Part shown: piece after piece, positions 11,501 through 23,422 of the stretch | How positions within the stretch are numbered: position 1 is the first letter of the stretch | How the letters are laid out: each line of letters begins with the position of its first letter | NCBI GenBank assembly: GCA_951804985.1 | Contig: OX638130.1 | Location: forward strand, 122,711,593 to 122,775,592 | Direction of reading: 5' to 3' | From: Dryomyza anilis | Lineage: Eukaryota > Arthropoda > Insecta > Diptera > Dryomyzidae | Length of the DNA stretch: 64,000 nucleotides | Position numbers and translations under genes: made by a program | The notes under the pieces: generated by a model | Told to the model about the DNA's origin: nothing | The model's input: only the letters and a program-made list of their open reading frames with translations | Databases searched by the model: none

Positions 11501-14500
11501 CGCTGCAGCTGATAAGGAATTCAACAAGGTTGGTTTTTTAAATCTTTTACGATTTTATTTTTAATTATTTCTGTTAATTTAAAAACCAATTTTCGACGGA
11601 AATTATTTTGAAACAACATTTTATTGTTCTATTTTTGAATTATATCAATTATTATTTTTTTTTTATTTAATGCAGATCTCAAGACATTGTTGGCGCTCTC
11701 AAGCAAGCGATCAAAATGAATGGTCGCACAATATTTGTCGATATTTTGGGCGCAATTTTAGAAAAAACGTAAGTGTTTTATAATTTTTTAACTTTTTTTT
11801 ACTATAAAAAGCAATTTTTATCGCCTTGTAAAATTAAAACACACCAACTACATCAATAGTATGTTTACAAAAATAATTTTTTATACGACAGTTTCTTGTC
11901 TATGAGCCTAATATTGATACGAATTACTAAGAACATGTTAATCTTTTGAATTACATTATAAATTTTGATATTTATTAATTGATTTTTATAATATTAATCA
12001 ATAAACTTAAAAAATAAGTTTTCAACGAAGTATTTATTTCATAGATTTTCTTTTACAACGACGATATATAAAATAAATCAAAATTAAAATAATTTGGTGT
12101 AATATTGAAATGTTAATTTTTCTATATTCTTTGTTTTTTTTTTTAGATCTTCGTGGAACTTGGATTTGTGTTTAATATTGTTGCCAGAAATTTATGAACT
12201 TTTACAAAGTCAACATAAGTTGTAAGTTTAAAATCAGTTTGTATATGTTATTATTTGCTGCTATTTTCATTTCTATAAATTTGTAACCCTTTCCTTATTA
12301 GCTAAATTAAACCATCTCACATATTATTTTCTGTCTTCATAATTTACATTTTCTACATTTAATTTACAAAAACATGCCATTAGTTAATTTTAAAATACAA
12401 AGCCGTTTTAAAATTATGGATCTAACACTTTTTATTGAGATAACAAAAATGCAACATATGGTAGAACCTTGTTTTCTGACCTTTTATCAACTGTGTCAAG
12501 CCCGGCTTTCAAGGAAGTATTAATTTTAATGAACTGATAATACAAGAGCAAAGATTTTAGGGTATGTCGCATGAATATGCCCCTAAGACTAAAATAACAG
12601 CAACTCTTTAAATGTGAATTCTACAAAATTTCACTTTTTCCTCAAAATAATTTTTAATATATCATTTAAATTTTTTCGGATTAAACTGTGTTTGATCCAC
12701 CATATTATGTTTTATCCCCAAAAAATAATTCCACATCATTATTTAAAAAAACAACACACTATATTTCATAGTATGTGCAATGATAATCCAAAGAAATAAA
12801 ATTTTTCATCTAATATCGATCGTGCGAGATGCTACTTTTAAGGAATTGTTGATTTGATTTTTATTATAACAACATACTGTATTTGTAGTGATTTTAAGGT
12901 ATGTCACTTGAATGTACCCCTAGTATCAAAAATATAGGAGCACTTTAAAATTCAATGTTCGTCTTATATGTTAAAAAAATCACAATTTCTTCAAAAATGT
13001 TTCGATAGAAACATAATAGACCAAGTGCATTTTAAACCCACTTCAAAACATTTACTGTCGTCAACTTTATGCTTGAAAATCAAATGAATGACTTGCTCAC
13101 AACAAGAACGCACCAAGTACTGTCAAAACACAAACAAAACAAAACTGCAGTGAAGAGGTCTATGATGATGTGAAATAAAAATTCAACGCCGAGCGGCATA
13201 TTTGTTGTTGTTTTTAATGTTCGTATTCTCACTCGTTACTAGATGCGTTACTCACTGTATTCGTTGCATGTTCAGCGACAGTGTTGTCGTTTGGATTTGT
13301 TTTTCAAAACATTGCATGTTTTGAATGGCTTGATGTTTTGACAGTACTTGACATCAATGAAACAAACACTGCAGTGAAGTGAAGTCGCTCAGAGAGACTT
13401 CACCATAATACTGTCGACTGTGATTTGCAAAAGGAATTCAAAACTGTAGAGTGCAGTAGTGCATATTTTAAAAACCATTTATGCAGATATCTAATACATT
13501 AGGCCTATGAGCTCATATTCAAAATTGCTAAGTTGTGTCCGCATTTTTTTTTTTTTAATTTTTTAAACCACAAATGTTTAAGGTTTACTGCTGATATAGG
13601 AGCACTCATAAATTTGATGGATTTTCTGGAACTTGGATATATTTACTCAGATATCTGGACGATGTTGGACATTTTATGTATTTTTGGAAAAGGAAAACCT
13701 CTGAAAATAGAGTAATTGTGGAGGTGCTCTAATGAGCGTGCTCTCTACAAGGGATCTTGTAGGTGCTCAAATGAGAATCTTTTATGGATATTAAAAGTCC
13801 TACAAATCTAAGGTTTTTGGGCTCGTAAAATCGCTAGTGTTATATGAAAAATTTTAAATTTATTTTGGTATTGATTTCATAATTTATGGTTATATATATT
13901 TTTATTAACATTTTTATTTTAAAAATCTAGAAATTAAAAAAAAATATCTTCGCAAACATAATATATTGCCTGCAAAATGGATTTTTTCATGTATGTGGCG
14001 AACTCCTCCTCAAAATAGGGACTCATTTAAGAGTCATACAATACTTTAAATATTGATGGGGTATATTTTAATCAGAACTATTAAAACTTTGGAATTCCAA
14101 CTAAAAGAACTCGTAACAGTTTGATTCTTTCATATGGTTTTATATAAAATTTTATAGTTTTTTTTTTTGTATTTTCTTACGTACAGATTGTTCCTTCATT
14201 TTTCACACTTTTCTTATGCTTTTCTGTTTTTTTCACTCGTTTTAAGTTAGTCACTCGTTTTAAGGTATATTACTAAAAAAAAACAAAACAATATTAATTT
14301 TTCAAAAAATATTAAAACAGTCACTACACACGCGCCTGTGATACGCTGCGCGTGATACTCTCCAATTTCTTGCCAATCATACAAGAGAACATCGATCCCT
14401 GGGCGGCAAACGGACTGGGCGTGGACGTAACACGTGAGGATCGACAACGCAAATGCATCGAATGCCAACGCTGGCTGTTGCAGATACGCAACATCCCGGA

Positions 14501-14558
14501 AAATAATCATCTGGCCACAACGCTGACACAGCTGCAAAATATGATTGTGAATATTTGA
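8555..14558 (+). CDS. kat80: Katanin p80 WD40-repeat subunit B1 (5' incomplete)
   Basis: Nine exons fit in phase: 8555-8905, 9710-9845, 9906-11111, 11177-11221, 11286-11336, 11392-11528, 11676-11768, 12147-12221 and 14321-14558 (TGA). All introns are GT-AG; the donor after 11221 (GTCAGT) is weak. They give 776 residues. The first two exons encode WD40 repeats (RLWDV, HVNSVKFSPDG, IIWDIRKSK) and the katanin-specific VIGWEPDREFD. Exon 3 is a long Ser/Thr/Asn-rich linker. Exons from 11392 onward form the con80 domain (ELSNRHATLQLIR, SSWNLDLCLILLPEIYELL), which in the family binds the p60 AAA ATPase and microtubule minus ends. The role is targeting and regulation of microtubule severing. About 130 N-terminal residues are missing: the first visible exon starts in phase 2 after a good acceptor, so upstream exons exist but are not recognisable here. 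The 2.1 kb last intron carries a dispersed repeat. Confidence 0.92.
13053..13472. repeat. Dispersed repeat A with internal 16-bp inverted repeat
   Basis: Lies in the last kat80 intron. CAAGTACTGTCAAAAC at 13114-13129 is perfectly inverted at 13335-13350. The same blocks recur in order at 59612-60715: TATGCTTGAAA-TCAAATGAATG, GCTCACAACAA, GTGAAGAGGTCTA, TCAGCGACAGT, GAGAGACTTCAC. It has no coding potential. In the second copy two extra segments, one carrying a gag fragment, separate these blocks. Confidence 0.7.
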
Positions 14559-15030
14559 GTTAAATGCAGTGTTGATAACTGTTCTATAATATTTATTTAT
14601 TGATTTTTTTTTGTTTTCAATTTCTTTTTCAAATCTATACTAATTCGTTTATTGACTTTGTCTATTGTCTGCATATTTATATAACGTTTTCATATTTTTT
14701 ACATGTTTATTATTTAACTTGTTATATAAGTTTAATGTTTGATATTGATTCGAAAAGAACCGTCTACACTTTGACATTAACAACTCGGAGAAACACGTTT
14801 AAACGATTGATAATTACTTGCGGCAATAAATAATTTTCATAACATATATGAATCAAAAAAACTAAACAACAAAAAACAATCTATATTTAGAAATATTAAA
14901 ATTAATTTAACTAGTTTATAACAAATTTGAGTTCATATAAGTCAGGCGATGTTAAGTCAAAAATTGAGGTTATTTGAATTTGTTTGGAATTTGATAAATC
15001 TATTTTTTTTTATAAAAACTATTTTTTGTA
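14559..15030. other. Downstream flank of kat80
   Basis: Presumed kat80 3' UTR and intergenic sequence. A possible poly(A) signal AATAAA is at 14825-14830, giving a 3' UTR of about 280 nt. No other feature seen. Confidence 0.4.
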
Positions 15031-15039
15031 GGTTACGGT

Positions 15040-16230
15040 CAATTCATTCTTTTCCGAGACAATACTACCCCGTATAATATTTTCCCGAAAATAAAACTCT
15101 TCCCCGACAAAAATACTTCCCCCAGAAAATTCTTCTCCGATAGACGATTTTTCACCGAAATAATTCTTCCCTATATAATTTAACCCTAGACAATTCATTC
15201 CCGCGATAAGTATTTGTCGACGAAATTCATTCCTGAGACATTTTTTCCCCAAAAAAACTTCCAAAAATAATTATTCAAATAATTATTTTTCTTCTACAAA
15301 AAAACTCAAATTATTATTTTAATTTATTATCATGTAGTCCTTTAGAACGAAAAGTCACCAACTACATTTTTATGAAAAACTTAAATTTCGAGTTTGTTGA
15401 TTAATATTATAAAAAGTAATTGATGCATTTTTAAAGTTGAAATATCAATTGACATTTTTTTATCATGTGGTAAAAATCATAAGATATCATCTATTCAAAA
15501 TTGACAGATATATAAAGATTTTTTTTAATGAATATTTGGCATTTTGAAAATGTATTTGGTGACTTTTCGTTCTACAACGACGATATATGGATAAAAATGG
15601 TCCGTTTATCTCTGAAAATACAATTATTATCTTCAATTATTTCCCTTCAATTATTTCCCTAGACAATTCTTCTCCAAATCAATTTTTTCTCCGCAAATCA
15701 GTTCTTATCCCAAGCTATTCCGCAACAATTCTTTTTCGAGACAAATATTTTCTAAAATTTACGGAATAATTCTTTTCTAAGACATTTGTCAAGAAAATTC
15801 TCTTACAATTCTTTACCAACACAAATATTGGTCGAGCAATGTTTTCCCCGAAATAATTCGTCCACGAAAAAGTCCCCTGAGATAATTTTATTCCAAAGAA
15901 CAGCTGTATTATTTTTCTCGACCATTGCTTATTGAGAAAATTCTTCCCCAAAATAATTCATCACGGAGACAATTTTTTCTCAAAAAGGTTCCCTGAGATG
16001 ATTAAAAATCTGTATTAAATAATTATTTTTTTTAATATAAAATTATTTATGGATAAAAATGGGCTGGGAGAAACTTGTCTCTGAAAAGAATTTTTACTGC
16101 AAATTATTCTCCGATACAATTCATCCACGAAACAATTCTTATTCGAGACAGTTCTTTCTCAAAACATTACTTCGCGATACAATCATTCCCTCGGCATTTG
16201 TTTGTACAGAAAATACTTCTCTGAAATAAT
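15040..16230. repeat. Degenerate short-unit tandem array (ACAATTCTTCCCCGA type)
   Basis: Dozens of imperfect units of roughly 15-20 bp, resembling ACAATTCTTCCCCGAA, recur irregularly (TTCCCCGACAAAAATACTT, AATTCTTCTCCGATAGACG, GACAATTCATTCCCG and so on). A MITE splits the array at 15331-15583. The minus-strand ORFs seen here (rich in Gly-Glu-Glu-Phe and Asn-Tyr-Phe-Gly) are by-products of the repeat. Units are too diverged for a recent satellite. Confidence 0.65.
15331..15583 (+). mobile_element. TCGTCGTTGTAGAAC-family MITE, copy 2
   Basis: The right end GTTCTACAACGACGA followed by TA is intact; the left end has decayed to TAGTCCTTTAGAACGAAAAG. The interior (TTGTTGATTAATATTATAAA, GTAATTGATGCATTTTTAAA) matches the copy at 26878 closely and in the same orientation. 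It is inserted inside the degenerate array. Confidence 0.8.
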
Positions 16231-16239
16231 TCATTATTC

Positions 16240-16405
16240 GTTAATTCAACAATTCCGTTTGCTATATGAATATTTGTACGTCAATACAGCAAATAATTTA
16301 GTCGGCGCAGTTTTAACAAATATAATTGCTGAAACTGCGCCGACTAATTAATATGCTGCATTGACGTACAAATATTCATAATAGCAAACGGAATTGCTGA
16401 TTTAA
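16240..16405. repeat. Large palindrome, arms about 70 bp
   Basis: The left arm runs from about 16250 (CAATTCCGTTTGCTAT) and includes GAATATTTGTACGTCAAT and TTAGTCGGCGCAGTTT. The right arm is its inverse, from AAACTGCGCCGACTAA to ATAGCAAACGGAATTG at 16396, with few mismatches and a short loop near 16313-16332. Weaker inverted similarity (GTTAA..TCA.C) extends to 16240 and 16405. It would form a very stable hairpin and may be a foldback MITE. Confidence 0.75.
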
Positions 16406-16439
16406 CGCAGAATAGCAAATGTTTTCATTAAATTAAAGA

Positions 16440-19150
16440 ATTTCATTGCTGGATTGATTAATAAATGCAATTAATGTCGGTTGCTATATTTACGTCGATT
16501 ATTTTTTTCTGTGTAGAATCATTCGTCCGGAAAAACCTAGTCTCTGAATAGATTTGGACGTTAACAATTCTTCACCAACAAAATTTCAAAGTTTCAATTA
16601 TTTTTTTTAAATATGAAAATGTCCTATAAACATAACATGTATTTTGAATAATTAATTCAGTGAAGAATTGTAAAATTGTTAGGCTTCCATTTCAGCTCAA
16701 AATTTTGCGGTTTGGCATGTACATTTTCAACTGAATGTTAATTTTCAATATCTTTTTAGTTCTTTTATTAAATTCCAACAAGTTCTTGATTGATAATAAC
16801 ATTGACCAGACTTATATGCGTATGTGAACGATGAATATTTTGTTAAATTAACAAATGCTGTCTGTTGAAATGTCTCAGTTTTGTCTGTATGTTTGTCAGG
16901 TATTGTAATGTTGTACTTAAATTGTATGCTGTACAAAGCATAAGTAATGTTTGCTTTTCTACTACGTTTAGCTATAAAATTAATTACGTGTAACATATTA
17001 TTTTAGTTGATTTAAACAAAAAAAAAAAAACTCCTACTAACCATTAACTACTAGCGGTTGCAAATGGCTTTTAAAAAATATTTATTTAAACATAAACACA
17101 CAACATAGTACATATATATTAGTAACATTATAGTAATCACTACCACGCCCTAGAATAACAAATAATTTGCTGCAAACATTTAACATAATGTTTAATTTAG
17201 TAGCATTGTATTTAATATTAAAAACACTTTAAGTGATTTACAAATTAAAACATAAATATCATCAGTTTAAACATAAAAAACAAATAATATAATAAATTAC
17301 ATGAGATTTTTCATAAACTACTATTTCACTTGAAGTAACTTGAACAGTTTTCATTACAAACTAAATGCCATAATATAATTTTGTACATTTTTTTTTTACT
17401 ATAAACCTATTTTAAACTTTGGTTTTCACTACTACCTAGTAGAAATTGAGCTATGTTTAGTGTATTTTTAACTGATCTGCTCATGAATTTCTACAAGCTC
17501 TACTCAAACCTCATTTTCACGTGCTTCCATTTTTAGTTTAGTTGCAGCACTTTTGCAAACATTCCCTACACCGTTAAATTAAACACAAACACCAAACAAC
17601 ACTCTATACTTTGTTACTAAAACTACTAAAATTTAATTTAATTTTAATTAATAATTTATATTATATAATTTACTGTAAAGTGCCTTTTAAATGCAAACAG
17701 AGAGAAAACATAGCAAGTTAGAAAAGAACGTCTGCAACCTTTTGATACCAGTTTTAGAGTGTGGCAATAATAAATTGTATTCGAGCTGTAAAATATACTT
17801 TTTAAAAGTATGTCGTATTTTTTGTATTTTATAAAACGTAACACACACAGTTTATACAGCAGAAGAAGAAGTACTTAAGAACATTTATAAAATTGTATAA
17901 ATTTAATAAAGCAACGCAAATACAGTTGACAACGAATGTGTTGTAATTGAAATATAACAAATAACTAAAAGAATTTACAAATATTTTTATACACAAGGCA
18001 CAGTCAAATGTAGCAATATAACGAAAAAAAAAAAACAAAATTACTATAAAATAACAGTTTCCATTTTTACCACACACTTTTGCATCACATATCAATCAGA
18101 ATAATAATTGCAAAAAAAAATAACTACAATAGCATATTGCAAATAGTGACATTAATACTTTATAATTTTGTTTTATTTTTTAAAAATTTTAAATACTTTG
18201 GTCCAGTCACTCACAAACAATCACTATTTTTGTATGGTCAAGAAAAGCAATATTTATAATAACAACACACTTCAAATACACTACTTGAAAACTTGAAAAT
18301 AAAAATTGCATTTTAAAATGCATATTAAATTAAGATGCTAAGTCTCATCATATAATATCTACTAAAATTTAATTACTTTAAGTACTTAATATGGAATGAT
18401 TTCTTCTAAAAATATTACATACTATGTTTTTATGTAGCTTGTAGCAATTTATAATTTTTATGTTTAAGCTTTAATATTAATATACAAAAATTATTTTATT
18501 TTAAACAACATGTAACATAATAAAAATGATTTTTAATTAAAATTCATAAAAAACAAAAATGGTTTAATTTTTATTTTTACTCGAATATTCGCATATTTCA
18601 TAAAAGCTATTATTCAATAATTCAGATATCAAAAATTCGTTTAAAACAATTAATTTTTGCATTGAATAGTGATTAATTTAAATTCTTTGAACATGGAAAT
18701 AGAAACTTTTTTAAGTATTTATTTAACACCTTTATTTTGTAAAACGATATTCGTCAAAAACGTCTGAAATTACAATGGAATAATTTTTTGTATTAACTAA
18801 AATAACAACGACGACAAAATGAAGAAGTAAAAAAAAACTACTAGAATTTTGAACGAATTTCGTTTTACAAAATAAGTGGGCAAGTCTTTGTGTAAGTTAT
18901 GTTGACTTTTATACACAGCAAACAAAATAATATTATAAAATCATTTATAGGCCAAAAACGTTTTCAATAATTTCTAATTATCGAAAATAACCCAATAGTA
19001 TGAAATATACATATTCACAAAATTTGTTGTTGTAAAATTTTTGAATTAAAAACAGTGCAGTGTGAATCATAATAACTTTCAGTAATATTCACTTTGATCC
19101 TAATCAGCGAAATATCCATTTACAAAATTTTTGAGTGTGCCGTTTTTTTA
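16440..19150. other. Gene-free AT-rich stretch
   Basis: No exon-like sequence on either strand. Many in-frame stops, A/T runs and short chance ORFs; 17040-18120 is especially A-rich on the plus strand. I see no repeat with clear ends. Confidence 0.4.
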
Positions 19151-19159
19151 GCTTTAACC

Positions 19160-19640
19160 CAGCAGGAAATGTTTTTTTTTATGAAAAAAAAGTTTTTTTT
19201 TTATGATTATAATCTAATGTCAATAATGGCAGTTAGTGAAGTCCATCATCTATCAACATTACTACTGCTTATTATCTCGCTTTTATAAAAATTGGTCCCT
19301 CAATTTGTGCCTATGAATTATATGGCAGGGTGACATCGAAAGCAAATTTTCAGTTTTACGCGTAAATGCTGCCCCTAGACGTATGCTGTACGTATTTCAC
19401 AACGTAAATGTTGCATACCTTTAGGGGCATGTGACGTGAATGTTAGTTTTCATCAATGACGTCATCAATGACAGATTTTCACAATGTCATTGATAAATGT
19501 ACATATGACATATAGTGTATGACGTCTTTAATGCAATGTCATTTATGAAATTGTTGTTGACATGTTCATCAATGACAAATTTTCTAATGTTCTCGATTCA
19601 TCATTGATGACCTTGTCGTCAATGATGCCATTTCCTGCTG
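19160..19640. mobile_element. Candidate MITE with CAGCAGGAAATG ends
   Basis: CAGCAGGAAATG at 19160-19171 is perfectly inverted at 19629-19640. The right-hand half is crowded with the motif TCAATGAC and its inverse GTCATTGA (seven or more between about 19445 and 19628), once as the palindrome TGACGTCA. Dense subterminal motifs are typical of transposase-binding sites. No convincing target duplication and no ORF were seen. Confidence 0.5.
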
Positions 19641-19689
19641 TGAATTTAGTAATTGGGAAAATTTGACAAAAACATCTTTATAGACATTT

Positions 19690-20523
19690 TTAAGAGTATC
19701 ACATTGGAAGCCAGAAGGGAACTGATTTTAAATGTGTATTTAAATTTTAAAAGAAAAGAAAACTTCAGATATACAAAAAAAAGTTAAATCCGCAAGAAAT
19801 CGAAGAGATTTTAAGTAAAACGCATTAACACAACGATAACCTGCAAAAAATCAAAGGAAATGTGGTAGCATACGGACTGTTCGCACGAATAGAACCGTCA
19901 GAGAAAGAATTCGACGAAATTCAGCGAATGTCGGGAGCATCTATGGTAAAGGACATGCAAATATTCAGTGTATCCATGCGGAGAACTCTGAAAAACAATT
20001 TAGGCATCAACGTCCGACATGCAAAATTTGTTTCGAGTTGAAAATTGCAAAAAAATTCTGAGCAGGTACGCAGAACATAAAATTGTATTTACGGATGAAA
20101 AAATGTGACTCCTGCAGGTTAACTATAATCAGCGCAGAATAATCGTGTGTAATCATTGAGTCTCACAGACATCCTCAAGACATAAATTAGCAGTGGATTA
20201 ATTTCAAAATGTCTTTCACAATGATGATTTCGGATCTATGATTTGTACATCTGGTGTTGACAAAATTCGTCAGTTTCATATCAAGCTAAAAAGGTCATCT
20301 GCATCACCAGGTTTCAATTAATTCGACTTTTGAGTTTGGAGCTATCTCCTCAGTAAAATTGGTACTAGGAAAGAAATAACTGTTCCTCAATTCAAAGTCC
20401 GAATGATATAGAATTGGAATTAAATGGATCAGAATATGGTGCGTACCGCTTGTCAATCGTTTTTTTCAACGTTTGCACCAAGCAATCAAAGAAAACGTCG
20501 AAAGATTTGAACTAAATGATTAA
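19690..20523 (+). pseudogene. Mariner-family transposase, dead
   Basis: Several blocks of a Tc1/mariner-type transposase survive in shifting frames with many stops: a helix-turn-helix-like RRTLKNNLGINVRHAKFV near 19978-20031, the catalytic block FTDEK near 20088, a Ser-Pro-Gly-Phe-Asn...Val-Trp-Ser-Tyr block near 20310-20345 in place of the usual SPDLNP, and a tail with KENVERF ending at 20521. Only family level is inferred. It has no intact reading frame, and the hAT-type element begins 20 bp later. Confidence 0.65.
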
Positions 20524-20541
20524 TTTTAGAAATATATAAAT

Positions 20542-21795
20542 CAAGGATTGAAACCTAAACGAATAACAGTTTCGATTTCGGTTTCGGTTTTTTCTGCGTT
20601 TCGGTTATGGTTTCGGTTTTAGGTTTTGATTACGAAACGGTTTCGGTATACCGGTTCCAAGTTACGGTTTTGATTTCGGTTTTTGTATAAAATTTCTTTT
20701 TTTCCATAATTTTCAAATAATTTAACATTGTTTATATTGTGCTAAGTTATGTTCAAATTGTTATATTAAGGTAAAGGTGGAAACGTAATTTAACAATGTT
20801 TGTTGTTATTTTAGTGAAAATATTGTGTTATATGAATTATTTAATTGATTTCGCCAAGAAAAAATTTAATCGTGACCAATGAAGTCAATAAAAATTAACA
20901 TTTTGACTTCACCTGAGATATGATCTGAATGACAGAGGAGAGCCGAAAAGCGAACCTTAAATAAAAGCAAGAAGAATACATCGGTAAATGTTCTTAAACT
21001 TCATGAAAAGAAGAAGAATTATGTACAATTTCCATCCATAAAACCAAAGAAATTTAATTTCAACAATTCAGTGAACTGCAATAACTGCAAATAAATATCT
21101 GCCTTTATACTTGAAATGTTCGAACTTGCACTTTATTTTCCGTATTAGTTACTAATTTCACCATTGTTTTTTTGTTACCTTATTATAAGTATATATTCAT
21201 ATATATGTCCGATATATATGTCCGAAATTTAGGTGTTTTGAAAAAATCATTCAAAAATCAATCAAACTCAGACTTACATTTGGTATTCTATTGAATAGAT
21301 CCTTTAAAAGAATTTAAAAAGTATTCAAATCTTGTCCCACTTTATTTTACTAATACAATAAATAAAAAAACAATTTCATTTAAAATTTAATAATTTTTAA
21401 CAAAAAAAAATTGTGCTTGGAGTTGCTGGAGTTTTGTTGTTAATTCGATTTACCGCTACACAAATTAATGAAAAAAAAAACAAATTTTAGACCAGAGACT
21501 GTTATTTGGAAACAATGTTTCTAAAAAAACAACATGTGAATTTTTGTACAACAAAAAAACTTTATTTTGGGAACTCAAAATTTTATTAAATGACATTATA
21601 AAAAATATAAAATAAAATATGTTTTTTTTGTTTTTTTTTTGCTTTATTAAAAACCGTTTTAAACCGGTATAAAACTGAAACCGCTTATATCGGTTTTGGA
21701 TATCGGTTTATTTCTGATTTTCGTATAACGGTTTCGGCTTTAAAAATGAAACGGTTTTAAACGGATATCGGTTTCGGTTACGGTTTCAATCCTTG
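20542..21795 (-). mobile_element. hAT-type non-autonomous element, copy 1
   Basis: Terminal inverted repeats CAAGGATTGAAACC / GGTTTCAATCCTTG are perfect over 14 bp, and ATATAAAT is duplicated exactly on both sides (20534-20541 and 21796-21803). An 8-bp target duplication with CA-starting ends is the hAT signature. Both subterminal regions are packed with CGGTTT/AAACCG motifs (about 20560-20690 and 21650-21785). The middle is AT-rich with no transposase ORF. A relative lies at 51591 in reverse orientation. Confidence 0.88.
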
Positions 21796-21803
21796 ATATA
21801 AAT

Positions 21804-22229
21804 ATAAAGAAACAAATTAAAAACAAAAATGCCAAATTTCATGGATTACTTTGCTGTTTATTGCATTTTACTTTACTGACAGTTATTATGAGGCACACTG
21901 TACAATTAAAGTTATTATTTAACGAATTTTAACATTTTTGTAGATAAATGGGTGTTTGTTTTAACATTTAATTATGCCTTTTTTAATTTTATTTTTTTAC
22001 TATATTATTGTTTTTTATGAAAAAAATGTTTATAAAATTTTATGAAAATAATGCATACTTTTAGGATGTGTTTAACAGGGATGAACAAATATTTCTACTT
22101 TTCGGTTAACATCAATTATTATGTACATTTTTTTTTTGTAAAAATCAATTCTTTAGAAAAAAAATTTAATCTTAGTGAAATTTTGATTTTGTTATTAGTG
22201 CAAAATTGTTTTTTTTAATTTTGAATATT
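21804..22229. other. AT-rich spacer before the satellite
   Basis: No gene or repeat with defined ends. The last part grades into the 19-bp satellite. Confidence 0.4.
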
Positions 22230-23422
22230 TTTGAGTGAAAAACTGAAATTTGAGTGAAAAACTGAAATTTTAGTGAAAATTTGAATTTTTAGTGAAAAAT
22301 TGAATTTTTAGTAAAAAATTGAATTTTTAGTGAAAAATTGAATTTTTAGTGAAAAATTGAATTTTTAGTGAAAACTTGAATTTTTAGTGAAAAATTAAAT
22401 TTTTAGTGAAAACTTTAATTTTTAGTGAAAAATTGAATTTTTAGTGAAAAATTGAATTTTTTGTGAAAAATTGAATTTTTAGTGAAAAATTGAATTTTTA
22501 GTGAAAAATTGAATTTTTAGTGAAAAATTGAATTTTTAGTGAAAAATTGAATTTTTAGTGCAAAATTGATTTTTTAGTGAAAAATTGAATTTTTAGTGAA
22601 CAAATGAGTTTTTAGTGAAAAATTTAATTTTTAATGAAAAAGTAAATTTTTAATGACAAATTGAATTTTTTGTGAAAAATTGAATTTTTAGTGAAAATTT
22701 GAGTTTTTAGTGAAAAATTTAATTTTTTAGTGAAAAATTGAATTTTTAGTGAAAAATTGAATTTTTAATGAAAAAATTGAATATTTAGTGAAAAATTGAA
22801 TTTTTAGTGAAAAATTGAATTTTTAGTTCAAAATTGATTTTTTTTAGTGAAAAATTGAATTTTTAATGAAAAAGTGAATTTTTAGTGAAAAATTGAATTT
22901 TTAGTTAAAAATTTAATATTTAGTGAAAATTTGAGTTTTTAGTGAAAAATTGAATTTTTAGTGAAAAATTGAATTTTTAGTGAAAAATTGAATTTTTTAT
23001 GAAATTTTTTTTAGTGAAAAATAGAATTTTTAGTGAAAAATTGGATTTTCAATGAAAAATTTAATTTTTAGTGAAAATTTGAATTTTTAGTGAAAAAGTG
23101 AATTTTTAGTGAAAAATTGAATTTTTAGTGAATTTTTCAATTTTTTGTGAAAAATTGAATTTTTAGTGCAAATTTGTGTTTTTAGTGAAAAATTAAATTT
23201 TTAGTGAAAAATTAAATTTTTAGTGAAAAATTGAATTTTTAGTGAAAAATTGAATTTTTAGTGAAAAATTGATTTTTTAGTGAAAAATTGAATTTTTAGT
23301 GAAAAATTGAATTTTTAGTGAAAAATTGAATTTTTAATGAAAATTTGAATTTTTAGTGAAAAAGTGTATTTTTAGTGAAAATTTCAATTTTTAGTGAAAA
23401 ATTAAATTTTTAGTGTTAATTT
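22230..23422 (+). repeat. 19-bp satellite array, about 60 units
   Basis: Tandem repeats of AGTGAAAAATTGAATTTTT run for about 1.2 kb. Most units differ from this by zero to two bases; a few are 18 or 20 bp long. The core AAAAATTGAATTTTT is nearly self-complementary, so the array is rich in short hairpins. Variants such as AGTGAAAATTTGAATTTTT recur at scattered places, suggesting local unit duplication. No ORF crosses it. Confidence 0.95.

Noticed and set aside
15019..15264. 81-codon minus-strand ORF with Gly-Glu-Glu-Phe repeats
   Set aside because: Produced by the degenerate TTCCCCGA-type array; no other coding signs.
22230..23422. CRISPR-like regular repeat
   Set aside because: Units are directly abutting 19-mers with no unique spacers, in a eukaryotic context; it is a satellite.
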